Assembly: GCA_949357655.1 (NCBI GenBank)
Contig: CASHTG010000016.1
Span: forward strand, 2,232,001 to 2,296,000
Origin: Parascedosporium putredinis
Lineage: Eukaryota > Ascomycota > Sordariomycetes > Microascales > Microascaceae
Reading direction: 5' to 3'
DNA length: 64,000 bases
Made by a program: the position numbers and the translations under genes. Numbering within the stretch: position 1 is the first letter of the stretch; every line of letters starts with the position of its first letter. Positions 1 to 12,900 of this stretch are shown here, in pieces. The notes beneath the pieces were generated by a model. The model did no database searches, was not told the DNA's origin, and worked only from the letters and a program-made list of their open reading frames with translations.

Positions 1-2
1 GT

Positions 3-3000
3 ACCCAGGACCGCCTCGCGAGGCAGTACGATTCCCATCTGGCCCGTGCCGAGTTCTTTGGCTTCAAAGTCAAGGCCGCCATTGGTGTCATGGTCTCGGG
101 CATGATGCTTATCCTGTACCTCAACTACGGCCTGGCTTTCTGGATGGGCTCCAAGTTCATCGTCAACGGCGAATCCTCGCTGTCCAGCATCCTCACCATT
201 ATGCTTGCCGTCATGATTGGTGCGTTCAACGTCGGCAACGTCGCCCCCAACTCCCAGGCGTTTGTTACCGCGCTCGGCGCGGCTGCCAAGATCTTCAACA
301 CCATCGATCGTGTATCTCCCCTTGACCCTACCAACGACGAGGGCGTGAAGCCCGAGAAGATTGAGGGTACCATTAGCCTCCAGAATGTCAAGCACATCTA
401 CCCCTCCCGCCCCGAGGTCGTTGTCATGGACGGCGTCTCGTTGACCATCCCTGCCGGAAAGACGACTGCCCTGGTCGGTGCCTCTGGTTCCGGAAAGTCC
501 ACCATTGTCGGTCTAGTGGAGCGCTTCTACGATCCCGTCGAGGGCGCCGTCTTGATTGACGGCCAGGATGTCAAGGACCTGAACCTGCGCTGGCTCCGAC
601 AGCAGATTTCCCTCGTGCAGCAAGAGCCTACCCTTTTCGGCACAACCATCTACCACAACATCCGCTACGGTCTTATCGGCACCAAGCACGAACACTCGTC
701 CGAGGATGTACAGCGATCGCTCATCGAGGAGGCTGCCAAGAAGGCCAATGCCCACGACTTCATCTCGACTCTTCCCGACGGCTACGAAACTCACGTTGGT
801 GAGCGCGGTTTCTTGCTCTCTGGTGGCCAAAAGCAGCGCATCGCCATTGCCCGCGCCATCGTTTCCGATCCCAAGATTCTCCTTCTCGACGAGGCCACCT
901 CCGCCCTTGACACCAAGTCCGAGGGTGTTGTGCAAGCCGCTCGAAGTGGCTGCCGAGGGCAGGACCACCATCACCATTGCTCACCGACTCTCCACGATCA
1001 AGGACGCCCACAACATCGTCGTCATGTCGGAAGGCAAGATCATCGAGCAGGGAACGCACAACGATCTTCTCGAGAGCCGCGGCGCCTACTATAAGCTTGT
1101 GACGGCCCAGAACATTGCCGCCGTCAAGGAACTTTCCGCCGAGGAGGAAGCTGCGATTGATGACCACCAAAATGAACTCATTCGAAAGATGTCGACCAGG
1201 AACTCGGGACCCGCCGTTGACCCCGACGACGCCTTCGAGAAGCTCAACAAGACCACCACCAGCAAGTCCGCCTCGAGCGTTGCCCTCCAGGGCAAGACGC
1301 CCGAGGAGGAGAAGAAGTACGGCCTCTGGACGTTGATCAAGCTCATTGCCTCGTTTAACAAGCCAGAGGTGTGGCTCATGGTCGTCGCCTGCGCCTTCAC
1401 CATCATTTGCGGTGGCGGCAACCCGACCCAGGCTCTCTTCTTTGCCAAGCAGATTGTTACCCTCGCCGTCCCCATCACCCCCGCCAACGAGCACCAGGTC
1501 AAGAAGGATTCCGACTTCTGGAGCGCCATGTACCTCATGCTTGCCTTTATCCAGTTCATCGCCTTCGCCGTCCAGGGTGTCCTCTTCGCCAAGTGCTCCG
1601 AGAGGCTCGTCCACCGCGTTCGTGACAAGGCGTTCCGAACCATGCTCCGTCAGGACGTCTCCTTCTTCGACCGGGACGAGAACACGGCTGGTGCCCTCAC
1701 TTCCTTCCTCTCGACCGAAACCACCCACGTCGCGGGTCTGTCCGGCGTGACCCTCGGAACCATTTTCATGGTCCTGACCACGCTCATCACCGCCCTCGCG
1801 CTTTCCATCGCCATCGGTTGGAAGCTGTCGCTCGTCTGCGCGGCCACCATCCCCGTCCTTCTCGGCTGCGGCTTCTTCCGCTTCTATATGCTCGCGCACT
1901 TCCAGCGCCGCTCCAAGAAGGCGTACGCCGACTCGGCCACCTACGCCTCCGAGGCCATCTCCGCCATCCGCACCGTGGCCTCTCTGACCCGCGAGGCCGA
2001 CGTCCTCGCCCAGTACAAGGCCTCGCTCGACCGCCAGCAACGCGCCAGCTTGATCTCCGTTCTCAAGTCCAGTCTCCTCTACGCCGCCTCGCAGTCCTTC
2101 ATGTTCCTGGCCTTTGCCCTCGGCTTCTGGTACGGCGGTACCCTGATCGCCAAGTACGAGTACGACATGTTCCAGTTCTTCCTGTGCTTCTCGGCCGTCA
2201 TCTTTGGCGCCCAGTCCGCGGGCTCCATCTTCTCCTTCGCGCCCGACATGGGCAAGGCCCACCACGCCGCCGCCGAGCTCAAGACCCTCTTCGACCGCAA
2301 GCCCGCCATCGACACGTGGTCCGAGCAGGGCAGCCCCATCGAGTCGGTGGAAGGCGCCATCGAATTCCGCGACGTCCACTTCCGCTACCCCACCCGCCCC
2401 GAGCAGCCCGTCCTGCGCGGCCTCAACCTCGACGTCCGCCCCGGCCAGTACGTCGCCCTCGTCGGCGCCTCGGGCTGCGGCAAGTCCACCACCGTCGCCC
2501 TCCTCGAGCGCTTCTACGACCCGCTCGCCGGCGGCATCTACGTCGACGGCAAGGAGATCAGCACCCTCAACGTCATGCAGTACCGCGCCCACATCGCCCT
2601 CGTCAGCCAGGAACCCACCCTCTACCAGGGCAGCATCCGCGACAACATCCTCCTCGGCTCCCCGCGACGACGTCCCCGACTCCGCCGTCGAGCACGCCTG
2701 CCGCGAGGCCAACATCCTCGACTTCATCCTCTCCCTGCCCGAGGGCTTCAACACCCTCGTCGGGTCCAAGGGCGCTCTCCTCTCCGGCGGCCAGAAGCAG
2801 CGCATCGCCATTGCCCGCGCCCTCATTCGCGATCCCCGCATCCTCCTCCTCGACGAGGCCACCTCGGCCTTGGACTCGGAGAGCGAGCACGTCGTGCAGG
2901 CCGCGCTCGACAAGGCGGCCCGCGGCCGTACCACGATTGCCGTGGCGCATCGGCTCAGCACGATTCAAAAGGCGGATGTTATTTACGTCTTTGACCAGGG

Positions 3001-3094
3001 TCGCATCGTGGAGCGGGGTACGCACGCGGAGTTGATGAAGCAGAATGGCCGGTACGCCGAGCTGGTGAACTTGCAGAGCTTGGAGAAGAGGTGA
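3..3094 (+). CDS. ABCB full-size multidrug transporter (Mdr1/Pmd1-like), 5'-partial, two frame changes
   Basis: ATP-driven plasma-membrane efflux pump of the fungal Mdr1/Pmd1 type; substrates cannot be read from sequence. The window opens inside the first membrane domain. NBD1 has Walker [10 protein letters not shown] (477-503), signature LSGGQ (816-830) and Walker [13 protein letters not shown] (876-911). TMD2 spans about 1370-2270. NBD2 has Walker [10 protein letters not shown] (2464-2490), LSGGQ (2780-2794) and Walker B (2840-2875). The protein ends at TGA 3092-3094. The frame changes at about 936-943, where the VVQAALEVAAEG block loses register, and at the CCCC run 2660-2663. Each equals one extra or two missing bases. 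Homology continues across both without a gap and neither site has room for an intron. All ATPase motifs survive, so I treat this as one gene with indel errors, not a pseudogene. Third codon positions are strongly C-rich, unlike the flanking DNA. No intron is seen in this part. Confidence 0.93.
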
Positions 3095-5656
3095 TGGAGG
3101 TCCTCGCGCACCATCTCATTCTCCTGTCCCGGGCATATCCAGCGACCTTGGTCCTCGGATCTTGTTTCTTTCTCTAATATTTTCCTACTCCTTTACACAC
3201 TCTCTCATGCTTTCTCCTTCTCAGGGTACATATCTTGTATTTTTCCTTTCTTCTACTCTCCACCTAACTTTTCCTTATCTCTTCCCGCGCCAGAATCGGG
3301 TTCTTTTTCTTTCTGAAAATATGGAGGACGACCATTGAAAGTTGCATGTTGTGGCGTTTTTTTTTTTGTCCTGTTGCGAAATTCATTCTTTTTGTATGTT
3401 CTATAATATCCTTCCCTCCTCTTCACCATGCCATCGCAGCTCTTCAATCCTTTTGTAATAAACGGAGGTAATAGAGATCTTGTTTCCTCTTCCTGTTTGG
3501 TAATGAATATGAGCCTAGACTGTATGTATATATATCATATACGTTCTATTTATCCGCCCGGTGTCTTTTCGGGGCCATTTTCCATCGTAGACTACCTGCC
3601 CATAACGACCAATGTGTGTATTTGTCCCACGGCTCCCTCAGGTTATGCGTAAACATGAATGATTACTTGTCGATTGGCACTTGTCTCGGCCTCGACAGAA
3701 GAGAAACCCCGGGTGCTTTCAAGAGACGACACACGTGCTTTCGGTATTATGTGCGGAGGATATCGGACGAAAAAGTTGGAGGAAAACGAATCTTACGCGG
3801 AGTTGCATGCGGCCAAATCTGCGGACCGGGGGAAATTGGGGCCGAACCAAGTTCCTGAAGATCGCGATAAACTCGCTCTTTGTTGAATTCGTGGTGATTT
3901 GAGAAAGCGAAAACAAAGATAAAAACCATTGCTTGGAAACAGATTGGTTAAGATTATCGAGACAAAAGCCCCTTTGACAATGTGACGTTGAGCATCGGGG
4001 CACACCCGCCATGTCACAGCCGAGGAGGAAAACGTGTGCAGGTTGTGTCACGGATGGAAGAGGTTTATTCAGAACGGCCAGAGGCTACCATCGGGCGAGA
4101 ATGCGTGGGAGCAACGGGACATGCAGGACGGGGTGTGCCCGTTTGTGCTTATCCTCTTTCCCACGAATCCACTGATGGTAAAAGAGTGGATTTGACGTGG
4201 ACTGGTAGAGAGATGCACGCGTATGCATACACTGATCCATCTTGGCGCTGTAAAGATCCTCAAGATGCCAACGGGCCATGGCAAGTTGAGGAGCATCTCG
4301 CAGGCACCGTAAGTTTTATATAACACACTACAAGTAGCCAACCCGCGGCTCTGCTTTTGCACCTGTCGATCTTCCCCGGATCAGCATGAGACGTTACCTC
4401 TTTGAGGTGGAAGATCGACATTCTTGGCTCACGGGTGTTGCGGGCCACGATTTTTGGATGCACGTGTTGGGGCGGGATCTTGGAGAATCCTCTCTCCACT
4501 TGACAAGTTTCCACTGCACTGCACCAGCGTGGCGATTGTCCAAGGGCACTGAGACATCTGACCTGTGAGGACAATGTTTGTGTGGTTTCCCCGTCTTCTT
4601 TGGGGACCACTCGTTGCACAGATCTCATAAGGCTGCCGGGTAGGTGGGCGGTTGGCTTCTGGCCTGAGGAGTCAATCCACCCCAAATCCACCATGATGAT
4701 GGTTCGCTTGTTAGTATTATCTTGAATGCATTGTTGTGGGCAGTGGGGCCTGCACATTGCTGCGAGTGAATTCCTCGAAAGGAGCTAGTTTCCCCATTCA
4801 CCCACTTATCGCCGCCATGAATTGCCAATCATGTTGTTTGGAGGAGCATTTCTTCCTTTTCTTCTTTTGAAAATCCATGTCCCCACAGTACAGCTGGTTC
4901 CTTCTGGATCAACAAGAGGACTGGGATGAGAAGGCATCGTCCAGCCTCAAGGCAGATTGTATCACTTCTGGTTAAGGAGAGAAGAGGATTTTGTCGCGAG
5001 AGTACCGAGGTAATATTGAAAGGGACTGATCCATCAATGTAACCACTTGGCTTTTCGCCTGTAAGCTGATGCAAGGAGAGGAACTGGGAGAGGAATAATA
5101 TTGACTCCTGGTTGCGTCTTTTTTCCTTCTTTTCTCCGATCCGGTCAGCACTGACTTCACGACCGTCCGTTCGCCTGTCAGATTTTAATTGAGAAGGCAG
5201 CGATGGAGTGTCGATGGGACGCCCAGCGTTCCAATGGCGCCTTCCAGCCAATTTTAGAGTACATAGGCGTTGGGCGTCCAGCGACAAGTAGGAAAGCAAA
5301 GGAGTCAAAAAGGCTATCAATAGTATTTCGGGTGGGTCAATTGTGCTCCAAGGGCTGACCATGGGGAGCCAAAATAATACTTGGTCCATAATAATACCCC
5401 TGAGCCAGGACGGACGGGTGGCTTGGAGGCTTGGTAAAATTGGGTGGCGGTCTGCGTCCCTATGCAACGGTCATTGCCGCGCCTGCGTCTGCCAGATCGT
5501 CGAGATCCTGGCACGGAGGAGTGCGTGGACCCATGTCGACTTGGCTTTTGCAGGAACGCGCACTGGCGAGCTGGGATCCATCAGTGTCTGCACCAGTCCA
5601 TTATTAGCGGTCGGCAACGGTGGGTGAGCATGGTCAGTTTCTGGTCGACCGGAAGA

Positions 5657-5667
5657 AGTACGAAGTG
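5657..5667 (+). repeat. AGTACGAAGTG, one-mismatch copy of a recurring 11-mer
   Basis: Differs at the last base from AGTACGAAGTA, which occurs exactly three times in the window. Function unknown. Confidence 0.4.
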
Positions 5668-7330
5668 GCTCTCGGCGGACATGGTGGGTCAAATCTCTCA
5701 GAGACAAATTCGACAGTATCAAGTATGCCAGTATTCACTGAAAAGAGTCAATGAATAAGCTGCGCATGAGGCTCGAGATGGGAGGGGACATTTGAAGGAG
5801 GAACAAATCCTCGACCAAGTACAACGCCCCAGACGAGAGCATTCCTGGAGGAAAGCAACCGACGGGGGTCGAGATAACAATGCAACGCTGGCATAAGCAG
5901 ACGGGGCCCGCACGGTTCACCCCTTTTTGAGAGAGCACACACTGAGGAGCGGATTTCCAGCGACCGTGGACCTCACGGACCAAGCATGTGCGGTTGGCAT
6001 GTGTCGTGGTAGTAATCGTCTCCGCAGCCTAGTTTGGGAGTCAGGATTGCCGGTGGGGGACGGCTTGGCCAACCTGACATCGAAGCGCAAGGCGAGAGCG
6101 AGCTTCACAGTTATCTTCTCGTGTGAGGTTGAGGTGAGATCAGTTCGGCGGTTTTTGCAATATCGTATCTGCCTGCTCCCAGTGTCGATTTTTCCACCGT
6201 GCAATTTCCTCCGGAGGCGAGGTTGCGAGAGAAGGCGTTGCCTGGCTAGTCATGAGCGAGGAGCTATTGCCCTCTCGATTCTCTCTCAGTTGAGCTTTGC
6301 TGGGTCGGATCCCCTGGCTGGAGGTTCAAGTGGGGTGTCTTGGCATTGATAGACCAAAGACACTAGGTCCGATCAGTGCCTTCATCGATGGAAGAAGGAG
6401 CATCGGGGGCGCTAAAGAATCAAAAGGGAAAGTGCCAGGCACAGAGGCTTGCCCCGGACGGGGCGCAATAAGAAAAAGGTGATGGACAAAAATTGGTTGA
6501 ACTTCAATCCATCACCGACCTCATCCATTTTCTCGTCATTCTTGTAAGAGGCACGGTGACAAGTGTCGTGAGAACACGTTACTTTGGTGCCGTTGCGGGG
6601 GCTTGCGCTTCTTCCACAATGGAACTGGAATTCTTTGCATCAGTAATCCGTGATGCTCATCTCGCTCCAATATCGAGCCTTTATCGAAGTACCACCGACA
6701 CCTAATACATGGGCCAACATATTACTTGTACGTATGCTAGATCTATTGATGCAACGCACCACTGTTGCACAAGCGCAACATTGACATTGTAGACGCTGGA
6801 AGCCTTCTTTTTCTAGACAATATAATAATACCTCGGGATAATAATCCTATTCTTTCCCTGTTGTGACCAAAAGGGAAGAGCCAGAAGGAGAGAGACATGG
6901 GTCAGCTGTCGCTTCGAGAATTGGTTCATGATTGGAGTACGGGAGAGCATTGTTCCTTCTCTGTATGAACATGGGTGGCAGAAGTCGTGCTTCCCCCAAT
7001 TCAATGTTCCTTGCACGAACTATTAGTAGGCAATACATCAAATGTACATTAAATTGATGTGTGTCTCTCCGAAGTGTCCTCACACCTCGCATCTCGCTCT
7101 TTCTTCCGAGATCAGAGACAAAAACGTCGACCCGTCATTGAAGAAACGCCTGGCCATTGTCTTGTCCTCCCCGCCACTAGCAATCCAATTGATCGCAGAC
7201 GACTCTGGCACTCAGCTGGTGGAAATGAAAGATTGCCTGCCACTCACTTCATAAAAGAATCAGTGGGGACCACCCGCCGAGAGCCCGACCATTGAAACTA
7301 TCGGTGATCAATTGATGTGACTCTCCACAT

Positions 7331-7354
7331 CTTGCCCACTTGCCCACTTGCCCC
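7331..7354 (+). repeat. Tandem CTTGCCCA units (three)
   Basis: Three consecutive 8-bp units, the last ending CC instead of CA. It lies in the pyrimidine-rich DNA upstream of the GPI-type protein gene. No function is evident. Confidence 0.7.
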
Positions 7355-8723
7355 GAAAGCGATTCGCCCAACTCTTGAATGAACGTTTGGCTGGTATAAT
7401 CATCCAGAGTGACCGTGACCCCTCCCGGATCCTATTGATTGATCCATCCACCATTCCCATTCCCATCCCCTGAGACCCTTGTCTCTGTCGGTAGCACCTG
7501 TGTCCTCCACCACCCCTGTCCGTACAGCTCGTAACCCCTGTCAGTCCTCATCCCATTATCCAATCGTTGACGAGCCGCCCCAGCCAACTCCCAGCCGGAC
7601 AACCTCCCGAATGAGGGCATTAATCCAATCTCGTCGACATTTTATCACTTTAGAGTGGCCCTGTTTCTTTTCCCCTTGCCGTTCCCCCAATCGCGCGCCC
7701 CATTTCTCCTGGTCGACACTATAAGTGTTTATTTTACCCGTCCTCCCATATTGCCTTGGACTTTTCGGTGCTCCTTTCCTGATCGCTTTCCCTACGCTAC
7801 ATGTACTTTCCCGTCCTTCGAGGCCCGCAAAGAGTAAGTTTTCTTGCGGTTCAATCTCGCCATTTCCAGCTTTTGGCAAAGAGACTCGCACCAACGCTCT
7901 ACGAACGAACTCCGAAATCGAGACGCTAGAATAACATCACGATTCCCTTCTTAAATCAAAGTTCATCAGGACCATCGCTAGCTATTGGACTCCTCACCTT
8001 CATTCTCACTTGCTCGTTCTCAGCGGCATACGCCTCGCGCAACCGATCCCCCTCCATTCACACCCGTCCGAACGAGGAAACGAAACACGCGACGATCAGC
8101 TCTTTTGCCTGTCCCACCCAAAATAACGTCCGGTTGTACCAGCTGCTTTCTGCATCCGATTTTTTCTTCTTCATTCTAGAAGAGACGAGACGTGAGGTTC
8201 CTCGGTCGTCACGCCTTACGCTACCTCTGGCGCCCTTGCTAGAAGAACAGCCGAACCAGATCTGTCCCGACGACGTCTAATTCCTTGCGCCGCCGACCCC
8301 TCTTTCACCTGGCGACTCTGCGTGCGAAGAACGGTGGGCCCCGACGTTCGTCCTCTCGTTAAGACTGTTGTATCGTCCCGTCTCCCCACCCACCATTAGA
8401 AAGGGACTGCTCGGTGAAAATCATCTCGCCGCCCGCATCGCTCATCTAGGCCCGAATTGCCTCGAACTTGACGCCCACACTCGAGTTTTGTCTCCTTTTA
8501 TATACCTGGGCGTGGAATTATTTGGCTTCTTCCCCGAGAGTTCAACAAGTTGGCCTTGTCATAGGAAGAACAGAAGAAGGGAACACGCGGAGAGCAAAAG
8601 GCACTGCTAGGCTTCGACGTTTCTAGCATCTGGCTAATCTTCACTCTCGTTTGTTTGAGCAAGTGATGTAGCCGCGCTCTCTTCGCCTTTCTCGACTACA
8701 ACTCGCATTCCCCCATGTCCAAA

Positions 8724-9947
8724 ATGGCTCCTTCCACCACAAACGCGCGACCGCGGCGCCTGCTGCGACTTCCCAGCTTTTTCTCGTCGTTCTAGTTGGT
8801 TTCTGCTCGTTATCAACCGCGATGATGCAAGAAATTGTTCCGATCGACGGTGTAGCGGTACCTACCGATGCCTTGCTTGTCGACAACTCGGTCCCCGTGC
8901 TCGTTGGCGATGAGTGGACTTGGATATCCGACGATGACGCCGAAGTGGACTTGCGCAAGCGACAGGACAAAGACGAGGAGGAAACCACAACGGTGAGCTC
9001 TTCATCGCAGACTGCGCGCACGAGCGGCATCAGCAGCGTCAGCAGCGCATCCAAGACCACCGCCGTCACGAGTTCCAAAGCCGTCGCGACCACTGCCGCC
9101 TTGCCGTCCCCGTTCGATAGCGGCCTCGATTTCAAGTTTACCAGCAACGGCGGAAAGTCGTGTCCCAATTTCCTAAACGAGATGCTCCTTGACGAGACGT
9201 TCAAGTCGTGCTATCCCGTCTCCCTGATGCTCGAGGTAAGAACCGCCGAAAATCTTTTTTAAAGAAATGGGCACTTGCAGTGCCAGCTCCCAAGGAAGAC
9301 GGAGGGTGTGTCTTGTTATGCGCTTTGTGCTAACTCTCCGCGCGTTTTTGTCTTAGACATCGAGAGCATTTTTCGAGGCGTCCAAGTCGCTTCCCACCAT
9401 CGTGACGGTCCTCGACGCCGCCTGTGACGCCGACGTTGACTTTTGCACCAAATACCTCAAGGAAAAGGCCAAGGAGTTGATCCTGGATGAGAATTGCGGA
9501 GGTGAATTCGCTTCCAACCTGTCCAACATCCAGCAGGCCTACGTCGGCCTTAGGGCCTACAACGTACTTTACAAGGCTACGTGCCTGCGGGACCGCGAGA
9601 ATGACGACATGTACTGCTTCGCGAATGCCATCACCAACACCAGCACGCCGGCCAACGCCTACTTTTACTTCTTGCCCTTGGGCAAAGCTTTGCCCCAGAG
9701 CGCCAACCCGGCCTGCAGCACTTGTCTCCAGGACATGATGGCCATTTACCAATCCGCCGGCGCCAATCGAAAGCAGCCCATCGCCGATACGTACGTAACG
9801 GCGGCCCAGTCTCTCAACGCCATTTGTGGGCCCCAATTCGCAAACGACACTTTGCCCGACGAGGTGGAGGACGCTGCCGGCCGTCTCGCCATTTCGTCAC
9901 TCGCCGTTTTGGTCACTGTCCTTGCTCTCCTCTTTAACTCGATATGA
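8724..9947 (+). CDS. Secreted cysteine-rich, probably GPI-anchored protein (DUF7729-like)
   Basis: Likely cell-surface protein of unknown biochemical role. Exon 1 runs 8724-9235, the intron 9236-9356 and exon 2 9357-9947, giving about 367 residues. ATG 8724 sits in a good context (AAAATGGC); ATG 8715 in the same frame is possible. The N-terminus is basic and then hydrophobic (LVVLVGFCSLSTA), which is a signal peptide. It joins the downstream frame only if the T run 8778-8782 is one base short. Without that, the first usable ATG is 8822, which has no signal sequence. An RKR dibasic site (8954-8962) may be a Kex2-type cleavage point. A Ser/Thr-rich stretch follows (about 8990-9110), then a conserved domain with regularly placed cysteines (SCPNFL, FKSCYPVS, YCFANA, PACSTCLQ). 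The C-terminus is a hydrophobic tail ending FNSI, as in a GPI attachment signal. The domain name is from memory of ascomycete homologues. Confidence 0.85.
9236..9356 (+). other. Intron of the GPI-type protein gene
   Basis: Donor GAG|GTAAG and acceptor GTCTTAG|ACA, 121 bp, phase 0. Splicing joins LMLE to TSRAFFEA, which restores the conserved domain without a gap. Confidence 0.85.
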
Positions 9948-12900
9948 TGAGATGCCTCTCTACCTGGGCGTGAGAGGCTAGCGAACGGCAAAGGAGTCGA
10001 CAAAAAGTTTTGATGGTGTTGTGATATCCAATTATGACGGAACGACGGTTGGCGCTAGATTATGGGCGTTGGGATTTCTGTTTACATCTTTTTCTTTCCC
10101 GTTCTCTTCTTCCTACGGGACCCTCTTCTTCTTCTTCTTCTTCTTCTTTGACATCTCTTTGACGAGCTTTACATCTATAGGGATAGCATCTACGACTGGA
10201 GCATATAGCGAGCTTTTGGTTTCCTCCTTTATCCTTTTTCTTTTCTCTCACGCCTCCTGTTGACTCGACATGAGCAGCTCCGACTGTCATGTTGGTAGCT
10301 TTCTATGGCTATTTTCCTACTCTTTTAGACCTGTACTTTTACCCTCTTCCTTTCTTTCTCCTGCTACCCCGGTAGGTAGGTAGTTTCGATGCCCAGTATG
10401 GCCTCTTACTACGACGTTTGGTCTGCTACTCTGTGTGATCGGGGCTAGCCATTTTTCTTTCCTTACATGTTCTTTATATACCTCCTCAAACCTTCACCTT
10501 TCGCTGTACATATCCTTTTTCTTCTTCTTCTTCACCTTCTTCCAACTCCTGCTGCTGGCGGGGCTGTGGTGACGGTGTTCTTTAGACCCATGTCTTTGGT
10601 GTCTCTATACCATATATACACACAGCTTTATACTACTGAAATTACCCTCCCCAGGCCTCTCTCGCCCCCGTCGAGACGCCTTAGTGATGTGATGCTCGGA
10701 ACTCGTCTAAGGACGACACTAGCCATTCTTGGACCAAGAAGATGTGGCACGAACTTGGTGATGGGCCCCCGTTATTTGAGAGATTTTCCACAGGGTGCAA
10801 GATCGAAGGAAGAAGCTTCAACGGAAGACTCGCCATCAAGTGGAGGGTAGGGCTCTCCTCAGTCGTTGCCTCTAGCAAGGGAAATAAAAGTGAAGGGAGG
10901 CTTGCTACAGTCTGTACATGTAAGTTGCAACACGCAGCTCCGTTGTTCTGCTTGTCCCAATGGACTACGGCGCGTCTAATGGGGGCTTCGTAGGATGGAA
11001 CAAAGGGCCACGTCGACAGTGGCCCCCGAAAGGGATCAACGCTTATGGACGACATCCACAAAGTGGAAGCGAGATCACAAACCACCTCGCAAGCATCAAC
11101 CTAGGACACCGGGCCCGCCACCGGACTTTCCTTCCTAGTCCCTTTACTCACCCTCCGCTACCTCTTCCGGGCCCGCATGCCCTGATCCCGTCTATCCTGG
11201 CCGTCTTTCCGGCTAGAGACGCGGGCGAAGGCCGTTGGCGGATCCCCGAGCCATGATTCTCCACGTTATATCGTCCCGCACCGATCACCGATGATCGTCT
11301 TTCTTTTCAGGATAGTGGTTTTTTGCTGCTTCTTCAAAGTGACCCAAAAGGTCTGGACTGTTCTTTTTCTTGATCCATACCCGAGGGAAAGGGGAAGGAA
11401 GCACAATGACATATCTTCAATCATGTTTAAATGAAAGACCAGCGTCGATTTCCCTGATTTTTTCAAAATTCCCACCAGCCTACGCCTCGTCTGTGCCGAC
11501 GCAAGACGACGATCTTTGCCCTATTTTCCCCCTTCTCCCCAAGGGCTACTACAGGCGAGACCACCCCCGAGCTTCTAATGGAGCCTAGGCCTCTTAACGG
11601 GCCCCCATCGCTGTGCCGTCATTGCTCAAGCTGCTACTTGTCGGCGGGACGGAGAGCTGCGGTAGCGAGGGCAGCGCAGGAAGCCGTGCAGGAAAGGAAG
11701 GGGAAAAAGAAAAAGAGGAGAAAGCACGCAGGAACAGGGACCAAAAGAACGTGGATGGGGGAAGAAAGCCAAGGAGGGGTTTTTCCTGCATGGGTCTCCG
11801 CAAGGAACCGCTGGCCTTGCTGCCGGACGCCGATCTCGTTCCTGCCCTCCCTCGCCGAGCCTTGCTCCCGGTGCGAACCTTTCCACTGCCCTCGTTCCTC
11901 CCCGCCACTTCTCGAGTGCCAACGGGGAGGAAGGAAGACCGGGGCGGAGAAAGGACACGAGGCTAAGTCGGCTAAGCGCATATCGAAGCCGACGAACAGG
12001 TTCAGCAGAATAAGGGCTGCGCTGGTATGGAAAATATTCCGGCTTTCGTTTGGAGAGCCTTTTGGGTGTCTCTGGCCCTTGGGCATAGACGTAATGAGGG
12101 CCTTGAACGTAACTGGCCCTGATCGGAAGCGGAAGGTACAACTTAGGCACCGTGATCCCGGCTGACGCAGAGTAATAATAATACAGGGCCTTAAGCAATA
12201 CAGCACCACACCACCTCTCCCAGACGCGTCTTAACGGCGGACGAATAGGAATCGAACATGTCGGATTCCGAAGGCGAAAAATACTAGAGGGAAGGAGACA
12301 ATGGGAAAACAAATAGGTTTTCCGGTATAATACCAGGTTATAACACGGCTTAACTAATTGTTAACCACCCCGTTTGCTCACCTTTTCAACCTCAGCCAGG
12401 GGAGAGGTGTTGGTGTAATGACTTGGCTGAGGGGAGGGCTTTTTTTTTTTTCTTTTCTTTTCTCTTTTGCCATGTCGAATCCTCCGACGCCTATCTGACA
12501 TACGCCCTATAGTACGATTTCTACGTTGACTCCCATGGCCCGGGATGGGAGAAGGGGAGTGAACGTAAACGAATCTTCCCCAGGTTGGCGGAAAGAACGT
12601 GTCTTGTTCCGCATTGGGCCAGAAGGGGGCGAACTCATGGTTGCCTATTCGAAATGTAACGCATTCGAAGAGCCGGAGGCTGAGATCTTGGAGAGTTCCA
12701 AAAGAGTGATTAGTTTACGGTTCTCGCCGAGACGGCCGGTCCTCAGGTTCAAGATCTGCCGCCTTCCTGGAGACCTCAGATCCTTTTGAACGAATCCATC
12801 ACCCGGGCGAAGAAGGGGGCCGGGCTATTCTAGCACAGTTGGATCGCGGCATCCTTGGAGTGTCAGATCGAATCAGCCGCCGAGTGCCAGAGGGGGAAAA

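Larger units (their letters stand above)
3095..8723. other. Gene-free interval between the transporter and the GPI-type protein
   Basis: The first few hundred bases are T/C-rich and are likely the transporter 3' UTR. I found no coding region with recognisable similarity, no tRNA or rRNA, and no transposon ends. Short open frames here have no domain-like content. From about 7300 the plus strand becomes pyrimidine-rich up to the next start codon, as in long fungal promoters and 5' leaders. One copy of the AGTACGAAGT motif lies at 5657-5667 and a small tandem repeat at 7331-7354. Confidence 0.6.

Noticed and set aside
930..2670. Introns as the cause of the transporter frame changes
   Set aside because: Homology continues residue by residue across both sites, leaving no room for even a minimal intron.
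760..2961. A 733-codon open frame on the minus strand
   Set aside because: It is antisense to the transporter and open only because of C-rich third positions. It crosses both frame-change sites and has low-complexity Gly/Glu/Val content with no domain.
1818..3035. A 405-codon plus-strand frame overlapping the transporter
   Set aside because: It is Arg/Pro-rich out-of-frame translation of NBD2 DNA.
11578..12312. Overlapping 190-230-codon frames on both strands
   Set aside because: Composition is Lys/Arg/Ser-rich and follows the purine-rich DNA. No conserved motif and no splice structure.
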